A DNA stretch of 64,000 nucleotides from an uncultured Bacteroidales bacterium (GTDB lineage: Bacteria; Bacteroidota; Bacteroidia; Bacteroidales; P3): the NCBI GenBank assembly GCA_905234695.1, contig CAJOHZ010000006.1, forward strand, positions 1 through 64,000, written 5' to 3'. The notes below the pieces were generated by a model that worked only from the letters and a program-made list of their open reading frames with translations, was not told the DNA's origin and searched no databases. A program made the position numbers and the translations under genes. Below are positions 33,456-41,372 of this stretch, in pieces; positions within the stretch are counted from its first letter, which is position 1; each line of letters starts with the position of its first letter.

Positions 33456-34916
33456 ATGAAAGCCCTCAGAACCCTCCGCATTGTGTTGGCACTTGGTTTC
33501 CTCACCGCCGTTACACTGCTCTTTCTTAACCCCGGCGACCTCATGCATCCCTGTCTGGACTGGGTGGCCCGCCTCCAGTTCCTGCCGGCGGTGCTGTCGC
33601 TCAATTTCGTCGTCGTTGTCGCGGTGCTGCTGGTGACGCTCCTCGTGGGGCGTGTCTACTGCTCGGTGGTCTGTCCCTTGGGGGTAATGCAGGACCTCTT
33701 CTCGTGGCTCGGCGGCAAGGTAAAGAAAAATCGGTTCCGCTATACCCGTGGCTTGCCGGTGGTGCGGATTCTGTTTTTAGTGGCTTTTGTGCTGCTCATG
33801 CTCCTCGGCATGGGTGGGCTGGCCATCCTGATTGCTCCCTATAGTGCCTATGGCCGCATCGTCACCATGCTCCTTGCGCCGGCGGCGGCTTGGCTCACCC
33901 GTCTTGTGGGGGCCATAGGCTGGGAAGTGACGGCTCCGGCAAAAGCAGGCCTGTTGCTGTTGGTGCCGGTGGCCACGCTTCTGGTTGTGGGGGCGATGTC
34001 GTTCTTCTGGGGACGCCTGTGGTGCAACACGGTATGTCCCGTGGGCTCCACGTTGGGCCTCTTCTCCCGTTTCTCGCTGATACGTCCCACCTTCGATACA
34101 GCCAAGTGCAATGGCTGCCGTAAGTGCGAACGTAACTGCAAGGCGATGTGCATTGATGTTGCCAACCACCATATCGATACCTCGCGCTGTGTGGACTGCA
34201 TGGACTGTATGGCAGGGTGCAGCCAAGGGGCACTCTCGCTGCGACTGGCGGGATGTGGGTGCAAGTCGTCGTCAGAGCCTCGGGAGGAGAAAGTGGATTC
34301 CTCGCGTCGCAAGTTCTTGGCCACCACGGCCGCTGTAGGTACCGTCATGGCGGTGGAAGCGCAGGAGAAGAAGATTGACGGTGGTCTCGCAGCCATCGAA
34401 GGACGGAAACTCAGGGAGCGTCACGTGCCGCTCAAGCCCGCCGGCGCGAAGAGCGTGAGCCGGTTTGATAGCCGTTGCACTGCCTGTCAACTGTGTGTTA
34501 GCGCCTGTCCCGACCATGTGCTGCGTCCCTCGACGGGTTTGAATACGCTGCTGCAGCCCGAAATGGTCTTTGACAAAGGCTTTTGCCGTCCGGATTGTAC
34601 CCGTTGTGGTGAGGTCTGTCCCACAGGGGCCATTCTTCCCATCGATGTTCCTCAGAAGACCTCTGTCTCTGTCGGACATGCCATCACTGACCCCGCTCTT
34701 TGTCTGCTCGCGCAGGGGGTCAACTGTGATGCCTGTTCGCGCCATTGTCCTACGGGTGCCATCCAAGTATTTCCCGGCAATGGGAATCCCCCGCACCCTG
34801 TAGTCACCGTCAACGAATCCGTCTGTCTTGGTTGTGGCGCCTGTGAATACTACTGCCCGGTGCGCCCAGTCTCGGCCATCTATGTGGAAGGCCGAGAGGT
34901 GCACACCTCCATCTGA
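33456..34916 (+). CDS. Membrane polyferredoxin, NapH-like with internal twin-arginine NapG-like part
   Basis: The N-terminal region has about four membrane segments (residues 8-25, 45-67, 97-125, 160-190) with the conserved CSVVCPLG and CNTVCPVG motifs of NapH/CcoG-type proteins. Two [4Fe-4S] motifs follow (CNGCRKCERNC, CVDCMDCMAGC). At about residue 280, SSRRKFLATTAAVGT looks like an internal Tat signal. Four more clusters come after it (CTACQLCVSAC, CTRCGEVC, CDACSRHC, CLGCGACEYYC). It probably passes electrons to a periplasmic reductase whose identity cannot be seen here. It follows the LuxR gene by 43 bases. Confidence 0.88.
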   Translation: MKALRTLRIVLALGFLTAVTLLFLNPGDLMHPCLDWVARLQFLPAVLSLNFVVVVAVLLVTLLVGRVYCSVVCPLGVMQDLFSWLGGKVKKNRFRYTRGLPVVRILFLVAFVLLMLLGMGGLAILIAPYSAYGRIVTMLLAPAAAWLTRLVGAIGWEVTAPAKAGLLLLVPVATLLVVGAMSFFWGRLWCNTVCPVGSTLGLFSRFSLIRPTFDTAKCNGCRKCERNCKAMCIDVANHHIDTSRCVDCMDCMAGCSQGALSLRLAGCGCKSSSEPREEKVDSSRRKFLATTAAVGTVMAVEAQEKKIDGGLAAIEGRKLRERHVPLKPAGAKSVSRFDSRCTACQLCVSACPDHVLRPSTGLNTLLQPEMVFDKGFCRPDCTRCGEVCPTGAILPIDVPQKTSVSVGHAITDPALCLLAQGVNCDACSRHCPTGAIQVFPGNGNPPHPVVTVNESVCLGCGACEYYCPVRPVSAIYVEGREVHTSI

Positions 34917-34961
34917 TGTTATTCGGTCGCCGACTTGGCTTTGGTTTCAGCACGGTTGGCT

Positions 34962-35285
34962 CCCATTTCGGTCGCCGACCTGGCTTCGGTGCGGTCCTTA
35001 TGCGACGCTTATGTGCCTTTTGCCCTTCTCCGACGTTTCCCCGACATATCTCCGACACTTCTCCGACATATGTCGGGAGAAGTGCGGGAAAAGTGCTGGG
35101 TATGCGTGAGATAAGAGTAAAAGGACGGAAAAAGGTGCATAAAAGCCACACCGAGAGACGACTAGGAGAAGATTAAAACTAAAAACTAAAAGGTAAAAAC
35201 TAAAAAATTCACGCATCACGAGTCACTCATCACTGGTCACTAAACTTTGTTTAATTGTTAAACCGAGGTCGGCAACCGAGATGGG
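34962..35285 (+). repeat. Dispersed intergenic repeat, copy 2, with terminal inverted repeats
   Basis: The motif order matches copy 1 at 7308: GGTCCTTATGCGACGCTTATG-like start, CTCCGAC words, AAAAGGTGCATAAAAGCCAC, AGACGACTAGGAGAAGATTA, then CACTAAACTTTGTTTAATTG. This copy is enclosed by inverted ends: CCCATTTCGGTCGCCGACCT at 34962 and, inverted, AGGTCGGCAACCGAGATGGG ending at 35285, with two mismatches. An inner inverted pair lies at CTTCGGTGCGG and CCACACCGAGAG. The 324-base unit has no coding capacity and may be a non-autonomous mobile or structured element. Confidence 0.65.
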
Positions 35286-35303
35286 CTAAGCAGACAAACA
35301 GAC

Positions 35304-35334
35304 AAAAAAAAGAGAACCTGAATTCAGGTTCTCT
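35304..35334 (-). terminator. Terminator of rplU-rpmA
   Basis: AGAGAACCTGAATTCAGGTTCTCT (shown by its arms AGAGAACCTGAA and TTCAGGTTCTCT) is a perfect palindrome. On the minus strand it is followed by a run of T residues, 24 bases after the rpmA stop. Confidence 0.9.
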
Positions 35335-35357
35335 TTAGGATTGTAGCAAGACTGCTC

Positions 35358-35615
35358 TTATTCCTCGGGGATGACGGAGACGTAGGAACGATCCTCACGT
35401 CCTTTCTTGAAGTGGACCGTACCGTCGCACAGAGCGTACAGCGTGTGGTCCTTGCCCATGCCGACATTCTGGCCGGGGTTGTGGACGGTGCCACGCTGAC
35501 GGATGATGATATTGCCCGCCACGCAGTGCTGACCGCCAAAAATCTTAACGCCTAAACGTTTGCTTTCGGATTCACGACCATTACTGGAACTACCGACACC
35601 TTTTTTGTGAGCCAT
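35358..35615 (-). CDS. rpmA: Large-subunit ribosomal protein L27
   Basis: The 85 residues show the L27 signature: [20 protein letters not shown] followed by [20 protein letters not shown] and [19 protein letters not shown]. Length is standard. There is no N-terminal extension of the Firmicutes type that needs processing. It follows rplU by 35 bases in the usual rplU-rpmA order and ends before a strong terminator. Confidence 0.98.
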   Translation of the reverse strand: MAHKKGVGSSSNGRESESKRLGVKIFGGQHCVAGNIIIRQRGTVHNPGQNVGMGKDHTLYALCDGTVHFKKGREDRSYVSVIPEE

Positions 35616-35650
35616 AATATACTGTATTTAAGGTTTCTCTACTTAGTGGA

Positions 35651-35959
35651 TTAATTAATGCTATCGATCTTGATTTGGGTCAGATAGTCACGGTAACCGT
35701 TCATCTTCTGGTATCCCTTGCGACGGATTTTCTTGAAGACCAACACCTTGTTTCCTTTGAGGTGTTTCAGCACGGTGGCCTTTACGTTTGCGCCGGCGAT
35801 GTAGGGTTGTCCCACCTGCACGTTGCCGTCATTGTCTTTGAGCATCACGGTGTCAAAAGAGACTTCGCTGCCTTCCTCGTTCTGGAGACGGTTGACGAAG
35901 ATCTTCTGATCTTGAGCGACCTTGAATTGCTTTCCTGCGATTTCTACGATTGCGTACAT
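35651..35959 (-). CDS. rplU: Large-subunit ribosomal protein L21
   Basis: The 102 residues open MYAIVEIAGKQFKVAQDQKI and carry the conserved LVFKKIRRKGYQKMNGYRD near the end, as expected for L21. It is the first gene of the rplU-rpmA operon, with a consensus promoter whose -7 box lies 68 bases upstream of the start codon. Confidence 0.98.
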   Translation of the reverse strand: MYAIVEIAGKQFKVAQDQKIFVNRLQNEEGSEVSFDTVMLKDNDGNVQVGQPYIAGANVKATVLKHLKGNKVLVFKKIRRKGYQKMNGYRDYLTQIKIDSIN

Positions 35960-36026
35960 TTTGTTTATTTGTTTTTGTGTTGATTTAATGTGTTCTGCGA
36001 GAGAAAACCCTCCACAAAACGGACTG

Positions 36027-36056
36027 CAAAAGTACGACTTTTTTTCAAACTAGCAA
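36027..36056 (-). promoter_or_regulatory. Promoter of rplU-rpmA
   Basis: On the minus strand TTG (36056-36054), exactly 19 bases, then TACTTTTG (36034-36027) match the Bacteroidetes consensus fully. The predicted leader is about 60 bases. Confidence 0.88.
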
Positions 36057-36182
36057 AACTTTTCCTTAAAAAATATCACAATACACTTATTTTTAGTATC
36101 GTATAAATCACTTACGCATGACTTCCGAGGGACAATTCCCGTGCCCTAATGCAGGTTTTTCGAGGGAAATAAAAAATATTCG

Positions 36183-36190
36183 TATCTTTG
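36183..36190 (+). promoter_or_regulatory. Probable promoter (-7 box) of the gene at 36239
   Basis: TATCTTTG followed by C is a good -7 box; the -33 position reads CGA instead of TTG. The leader would be about 42 bases and contains two DnaA-box-like words. Confidence 0.5.
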
Positions 36191-36212
36191 CACTACGGAG
36201 GATCCCCAAGAA

Positions 36213-36236
36213 GTATCCACAACACACTTATCCACA
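36213..36236 (+). promoter_or_regulatory. Two DnaA-box-like sequences in a 5' leader
   Basis: GTATCCACA at 36213-36221 and TTATCCACA at 36228-36236 lie in direct orientation 15 bases apart, just before the ATG at 36239. The second is a perfect consensus DnaA box. No AT-rich unwinding region or further boxes are nearby, so this is not an origin. DnaA-dependent control or chance are both open. Confidence 0.4.
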
Positions 36237-36238
36237 GC

Positions 36239-37747
36239 ATGAAAACTTTCCGCCACACCGACCCCACCCTGCTCTCGCTGACGGGAGCCCTCGTGCTGGC
36301 GGCACTGTTCACCGCCCATATTCTCATCCCTCGCCAATGCAGCTCGCTGCCCGACGACACCCACCTACCCCTTGTTTCCAGCGGCATCCTCGGAACTCCC
36401 GGAGTGGAAGGCTGCACACTGCTCTTCGCAGGCGACACGGTGACCCTCCTCGGCGTGCTGCCATCCAACGGGCACCAACAGCCCACCCGATATTGGATTG
36501 AGACGGCCGACGGGATGCTCGGCTTTGCAGACCCCTCGCTGTTCGATACCATAGGCATTGTGCGCCGCTCCTTACGCCACGGCGGATTCCACAAAGGCGA
36601 CAGCGTCACCCTCCTTCACGCCTATGTCAACGCCTCGGGGTGGTACCAATACGAGGTACGCCGACGTGACGGCACCACCACAAACCTCAACGCCGCCGAT
36701 ATAACCACACCCACCACCCATCGGCATATAAAACGCCATGCCGTTCCCTCGGAACAGCCCCGCCGGCTGATGTCGACGCAGACCTTCGAGCGACGCTACC
36801 TCCGGCACTCTTACCAGAAGAACCGCACACACGATATGCCGCCTCAGTTGGCCGTGGCCAACGACAGCGGCTTCACCACCCTTGAAAACATCTGTTTGCT
36901 TGGCAAGGACGGCCGGTGGTATCGCCCCCGTCTCTGCTACAACCGCGACAGCATTGCCACCGGCTACAAGGCGAGCGAGGGGTTTGAATGTAACCGCAAT
37001 CTGTCAGTTCCTCTCTACGCCGTGCTGCAGACCATGCTACGGAGCCCGCTCACGGCATGGCAGGGCAGCCGCCCGGTGTACCGATTCCTTGCGCCCGAGA
37101 GCCATCAGGGTCTCGGCCGTGCGGTGGACTACCTACGGTTGGGGGTACTATGGATATTGTGTTACCTACCGTGGCTCTATCTCACTCCGCTGATGCCGTC
37201 ATGGTTGCTGTTCTTCTTGTTGCGCTATCCTCCGCTGCGACGGCTGGATAACCGAGCCATGCGGTGGCTGCTATCGGGTGTCGCCATTGTGGCGGCCCTG
37301 CTATGGTTCGTCGTCCTCCTGCCCGTCATCCCAGCCATCCTCTTCCTCGTGGAGGTGCCGGTGGTGGCGCTCTACATTCTCCTTCTGCACCGAGGAACGC
37401 TGGGCGAAAGCACACCCCACATGCGGTGCCCACACTGCCACGGCCTGCACACCGTGCGACCCGCGGGGAAACGACTGGAGAGGGTCTGCGAAGAATGGAA
37501 CAGCCGCTATGCAACCCAGAAGGGAACTGCCGAGTCCCTGCCCACCACCGTGGCCGACCCCTACGCTGACGAGGACGTGCTGTACCGCATACACGAATAC
37601 CGCCATTGCTTCCGCTGCCGCCAGTGTGGATATACGGAAGAGACCACCTCACACATGGTGGAAGAGATTGACCGAAAGAAGAAAGCTTCCCGCACCGAGT
37701 CCTACCGCATTCACCGCTCGGACACCTTCGACGGCCCTATGGACTGA
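36239..37747 (+). CDS. Unrecognised membrane protein with C-terminal zinc-ribbon-like cysteines
   Basis: I do not recognise a family. From ATG 36239 the protein has 502 residues. An N-terminal membrane anchor lies at about residues 9-30 (LLSLTGALVLAALFTAHILI). An SH3-like or mixed extracytoplasmic region of about 250 residues follows. Two or three membrane segments lie between about 297 and 383 (LWILCYLPWLYLTPLMPSWL, WLLSGVAIVAALLWFVVLLP). The C-terminal tail has two CxxC pairs, RCPHCHGLH and CFRCRQCGY, about 60 residues apart, as in a zinc ribbon. It stands alone, convergent with the M23 peptidase gene 7 bases away. The upstream frame from 36188 lacks support. Confidence 0.7.
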   Translation: MKTFRHTDPTLLSLTGALVLAALFTAHILIPRQCSSLPDDTHLPLVSSGILGTPGVEGCTLLFAGDTVTLLGVLPSNGHQQPTRYWIETADGMLGFADPSLFDTIGIVRRSLRHGGFHKGDSVTLLHAYVNASGWYQYEVRRRDGTTTNLNAADITTPTTHRHIKRHAVPSEQPRRLMSTQTFERRYLRHSYQKNRTHDMPPQLAVANDSGFTTLENICLLGKDGRWYRPRLCYNRDSIATGYKASEGFECNRNLSVPLYAVLQTMLRSPLTAWQGSRPVYRFLAPESHQGLGRAVDYLRLGVLWILCYLPWLYLTPLMPSWLLFFLLRYPPLRRLDNRAMRWLLSGVAIVAALLWFVVLLPVIPAILFLVEVPVVALYILLLHRGTLGESTPHMRCPHCHGLHTVRPAGKRLERVCEEWNSRYATQKGTAESLPTTVADPYADEDVLYRIHEYRHCFRCRQCGYTEETTSHMVEEIDRKKKASRTESYRIHRSDTFDGPMD

Positions 37748-37754
37748 ACGTCTC

Positions 37755-39476
37755 TCAGGGCAGAATAATCCGATACGTTACATCCTTCACATTCCCACAG
37801 CAGTCCGTCAGCGTGACACGCAGGCGTATGGGGCGACCGCCGGTTATCTTCTGCGGCTTGTTCAAGGAGACCGTCAATGTGGAACTCTTGCCGTCGAACT
37901 CGGCCAGCACCCACTCGTCGTTGATGAAACAGCGGTAGTCGCGGATGCCCGACAGGTTATCGCTAATCCGCATCCGTAGCTGCGATTCCTTCACCTTTTT
38001 CCCCTCGGCGAAGTTGAGCGGACGCACCGCCGGGGCTTCTGTGTCGCAAGCCACGACAAAAAGACCGAAATCACGCACGTCGGCCTCCAGCCACTCGCCC
38101 GTGCGGCCCTCTGTGCGGCGCGTTACCAACCGGGTGGGGCAAGCCGTCGGCTTATCGTTCTTCAACGCACATACCACCAACTGCGATGGTTCATAGCCTA
38201 TGGGCAGCGGCAGCCGCAAAGTGAAGGTCTTGTGGGGCGGATAAGGGCTGCGCCAGGGTTTCACCGTGACCACTGGAGAGATATAGCGGCGGTCTGTGCG
38301 CTTGCCATGCACCAAGCGGTCGTTGTAATACAGCATTCCTGCCGGCATCTCTATCTGATAGTCGCCACGGATGAGGGTAAAAGGGCTTTGGTAAAGGAAC
38401 GTGTCGGACAACTCGCGCAACGAGACATGACGAGGCACGGCATGCATCTGCACCAGCGGTTTCACGGTATTGCGTACATAGAACTGGCGCACCGCGCTGT
38501 TGCCGGAGAAATCGGACACCTGCACCGTGATACGATGCGCCGAGGTGTCGCTGGCGACAAAGCCGATGCTTCCATCGCCATAGGTGCGGGCCGGCTTAAT
38601 CGGGTCACCCGGCAGGCGACGTGTCACCACGTAGCCCTGCTTGGTGGCCAAGTAATGTTCGTAGTCTATCTGGGCGTTCAGCGCACGCCCATTGTCGAAG
38701 TCTATCTTGTCAACACGGTACTGGAAGAAAGGCTTTCCGTCGACCCAGATGTCAATACGTTCGTATCCGTTGCGGTAGGTAGAGCCTTTCGACATATCGG
38801 TAGCATATACCCCCACGTAGAAACGTCCCAGCACCGTCACTGTGTCTTTCTTCTCCAACTGGTAGGGCTTGTCGCTGCCCTCGATTCGGCATTTGTCGTC
38901 CACCGGCAGTAGTCGGATGCCCCGGATGGTGGGCTTCATCGAGTCGTCTATACTCAATCCGTAGTTCAACGGGTTGTATGCATGTTGCGTCACCGTGTTG
39001 CGCACCTCGTAGTGCAGATGCGGGCCACCGCTCATCCCTGTGTTGCCGGCATAGGCAATCAGTTCTCCCTTGCGCACCGGCAGGCGCCCTTTGGCCACTG
39101 TGGTGTCGAAAGTATAGCTCTGCAGCCGCTGTTGGCAGCCCCACACAAAGTCTCCGATGGCGCTGTTATATCCATCGAGGTGCATATATACCGTCGTCAG
39201 TCCGCCAGGATGATCGATGTAGAGCATCTTACCCCCGCTGTATGCCGATATGCAGATGCGACTCACGTAGCCGTCGGCCGGGGCATACACCGGAGTTCCC
39301 ACCCCTTCGTCGCCCCCCACCCGCAGGTCAATCCCACCGTGGTAGTGGTTGGTGCGTATCTCGGCAAAGGTGCCCGACGGGGCGGTAGGCAACCGCAGCG
39401 GAGAAGCCAGCTGGGATTGTGCCGAGACGGAAAGGCCGAGGAGTGTGAGTAGGCTAAAGAGAATGAGACGGTTCAT
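37755..39476 (-). CDS. M23 (LytM-type) metallopeptidase, secreted
   Basis: A signal peptide (LILFSLLTLLGLSVSAQ) is followed at once by the LytM domain: HYHGGIDLRVGGDEGVGTPV (zinc-binding H-x-x-x-D, about residues 43-50) and GGPHLHYEVRN (HxH, about 150-160). This domain cleaves peptidoglycan cross-bridges or acts in envelope biogenesis. About 350 residues of beta-rich sequence follow, with an Ig-like feel (VSDFSGNSAVRQFYVRNTVK, RISDNLSGIRDYRCFINDEW). The protease domain is N-terminal, the reverse of most M23 proteins, but this form is common in Bacteroidetes. recN ends 37 bases upstream on the same strand. Confidence 0.92.
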   Translation of the reverse strand: MNRLILFSLLTLLGLSVSAQSQLASPLRLPTAPSGTFAEIRTNHYHGGIDLRVGGDEGVGTPVYAPADGYVSRICISAYSGGKMLYIDHPGGLTTVYMHLDGYNSAIGDFVWGCQQRLQSYTFDTTVAKGRLPVRKGELIAYAGNTGMSGGPHLHYEVRNTVTQHAYNPLNYGLSIDDSMKPTIRGIRLLPVDDKCRIEGSDKPYQLEKKDTVTVLGRFYVGVYATDMSKGSTYRNGYERIDIWVDGKPFFQYRVDKIDFDNGRALNAQIDYEHYLATKQGYVVTRRLPGDPIKPARTYGDGSIGFVASDTSAHRITVQVSDFSGNSAVRQFYVRNTVKPLVQMHAVPRHVSLRELSDTFLYQSPFTLIRGDYQIEMPAGMLYYNDRLVHGKRTDRRYISPVVTVKPWRSPYPPHKTFTLRLPLPIGYEPSQLVVCALKNDKPTACPTRLVTRRTEGRTGEWLEADVRDFGLFVVACDTEAPAVRPLNFAEGKKVKESQLRMRISDNLSGIRDYRCFINDEWVLAEFDGKSSTLTVSLNKPQKITGGRPIRLRVTLTDCCGNVKDVTYRIILP

Positions 39477-39513
39477 GATACTATCTGTTGCAAATGGATG
39501 TGTATTTGATTCA

Positions 39514-41196
39514 TTATCTGGATGGCAACGCCATCAACTCGCGTGCAGTCTGTAGGGCCGCCGCCGTGGGAGGATTGGATGAGAGCATCACGGCAATCTC
39601 CGTGACACGCTGGTCGTCATCAAGTTCGGTGATATGCGACACCGTGCGTTCTTCCGCATCGGCGCCCATGGTCTCGCTGCCCTTGGACACCTTGAAATGT
39701 CGGTGTGCCTTGGCCGCAATCTGGGGCAGATGCGAGATGGCGATAACCTGCATGTGCTGTGCCATCGACCGCATGATATTGCCCACGGCCACCGAGATGT
39801 CGCCCGATACGCCGCTGTCAATCTCATCAAAGATAATCGTAGGCAGGAGGCTGCGCTCTGTCACCACCGATTTCACCGAGAGCATCAGACGCGACAACTC
39901 GCCGCCCGAGGCCACCTCGGACAACGGCCGCATCCCACCGCCTTTGTTGGCGTTGAACAGCAGCCGCACATTGTCATGCCCGAGCGGACCGTAGTCGGCC
40001 GCCGGCGCGACTTCCGCCTCTATACGGGCCGTGCCCATACCCAGCAGGCTCAGCACTGGCTGCAGGCTCTTCCCTAACGCCTCCGCGGCACGCTTCCGAC
40101 TGGCAGTGAGCCGGTCGGCCTCCTGCTGCAAAGCGGCAAAGGCTCGGTCCACTTGCTCCATCGTGGACCGAATTTCTCCGTCAAGATTTCCGACAACATC
40201 CAATTTCTCTTCCAGCTGCCGCTGCAAGGCGCATAGCGCGTCAATATCTTCCACCCCATGTTTCTTCTCCAGACGGTATATCAAATCCAACCGCTCGGAC
40301 ACGGCTGCCTGCCGCTCGGGCGAGTACTGCAACCGATCATCGAGCGATGAAGCATCGGATAGGATGTCCTGCAACTCAATCATGCAGGAATCCAGACGGG
40401 AATACAATTTCTCCACATCGGCGTGGCAGGAGGACGCTTGCGACAAACGGCTGCGGGCCACCGAAAGCAACGACAGCGCACCGTCGTCGCCGTTGCCCTC
40501 GCAACAGGCATCCAACGCCGAGAGTGCCTCCTTGATGGTGCCGGTATGCTCCATCAGGCGCGATTCCTCCTCCAGTTCCTGCTGCTCGCCAGGCTGCAAG
40601 CGTGCAGCGCATAACTCGTCATACAGGAAACGGTCATAGTCCTCCTCGCGGCGCAACTGTGCATCGCGGGCGGCCAGCTGTTCTAGATGCCGCTTCAGCG
40701 TAACATATTCGTCGTATAATTTCCGGTAGCGCGGCAGCGAACTGTCGCCAGCGAAAGTGTCCAACAACTGTGTCTGGAAGGTGCTATCGGTCAGCGTGAG
40801 GGTCTGATATTGCGAATGAATATCCAAAATATGAGGAGCCAGCTCCTTGAGCATCTGCACACTGGCGGGACTGTCATTGACGAAAGCACGACTTTTGGCC
40901 GAGGGCAATATCTCACGACGCAGGATGAGATGGTCGTCATAATCGGCCTCATATTGTGCGAAAAGCGGTTCCAAGCCGAGACCTGCAATATCAAACGAGG
41001 CCTCCACGACACACTTGCGCTCCTTGTCGGCAAGCACCTGCGTGTCGGCCCGCTGTCCGAGCAGTAGCCCCAACGCGCCCAACAGGATGGACTTACCCGC
41101 GCCCGTCTCACCCGTGATGACAGTAAAGCCCTTGTCAAACACCACATCAGTATGGCGTATCAACGCGTAGTTTTCTATATGCAGTGTTTCCAGCAT
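39514..41196 (-). CDS. recN: RecN, DNA repair SMC-like ATPase
   Basis: The 560 residues begin MLETLHIENYALIRHTDVVF and carry Walker A in GETGAGKSILLGALGLLL. Two coiled-coil arms lie at about 150-230 and 280-360. The ABC signature comes next, LSEVASGGELSRLMLSVK, then Walker B, PTIIFDEIDSGVSGDIS, and VIAISHLPQIAAKAHRHFKV. RecN handles double-strand-break ends in recombination repair. The length is normal. It lies upstream of the M23 gene in the same direction. Confidence 0.97.
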   Translation of the reverse strand: MLETLHIENYALIRHTDVVFDKGFTVITGETGAGKSILLGALGLLLGQRADTQVLADKERKCVVEASFDIAGLGLEPLFAQYEADYDDHLILRREILPSAKSRAFVNDSPASVQMLKELAPHILDIHSQYQTLTLTDSTFQTQLLDTFAGDSSLPRYRKLYDEYVTLKRHLEQLAARDAQLRREEDYDRFLYDELCAARLQPGEQQELEEESRLMEHTGTIKEALSALDACCEGNGDDGALSLLSVARSRLSQASSCHADVEKLYSRLDSCMIELQDILSDASSLDDRLQYSPERQAAVSERLDLIYRLEKKHGVEDIDALCALQRQLEEKLDVVGNLDGEIRSTMEQVDRAFAALQQEADRLTASRKRAAEALGKSLQPVLSLLGMGTARIEAEVAPAADYGPLGHDNVRLLFNANKGGGMRPLSEVASGGELSRLMLSVKSVVTERSLLPTIIFDEIDSGVSGDISVAVGNIMRSMAQHMQVIAISHLPQIAAKAHRHFKVSKGSETMGADAEERTVSHITELDDDQRVTEIAVMLSSNPPTAAALQTARELMALPSR

Positions 41197-41372
41197 GTAT
41201 TTTCTGTAGAATAGTTTCGATATAACGGCAGAAGGCGGATTTTATTGCCCCGAGAGTGAAAATATATTTTTAAGAATTAAGCGTATAGCAAAGGTGTGCG
41301 TCATCGCCGTGCGATGGCGCCAGATATTCTGTTGTAAGAATATTGCAGACAGGGACTTTGGTATCCCTGAAC

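Larger units (their letters stand above)
34917..35357. other. Non-coding stretch between polyferredoxin and rpmA
   Basis: No gene is visible. It holds a 20-base direct repeat (TTCGGTCGCCGACTTGGCTT at 34922 and a one-mismatch copy at 34967), copy 2 of the dispersed repeat, and the rpmA terminator. Confidence 0.7.

Noticed and set aside
36213..36236. Replication origin
   Set aside because: Only two DnaA-like boxes, no AT-rich unwinding element and no dnaA or dnaN nearby.
41348..41372. CAGGGA/TCCCTG hairpin after sufS as a terminator
   Set aside because: A short stem without a following T run on the minus strand.
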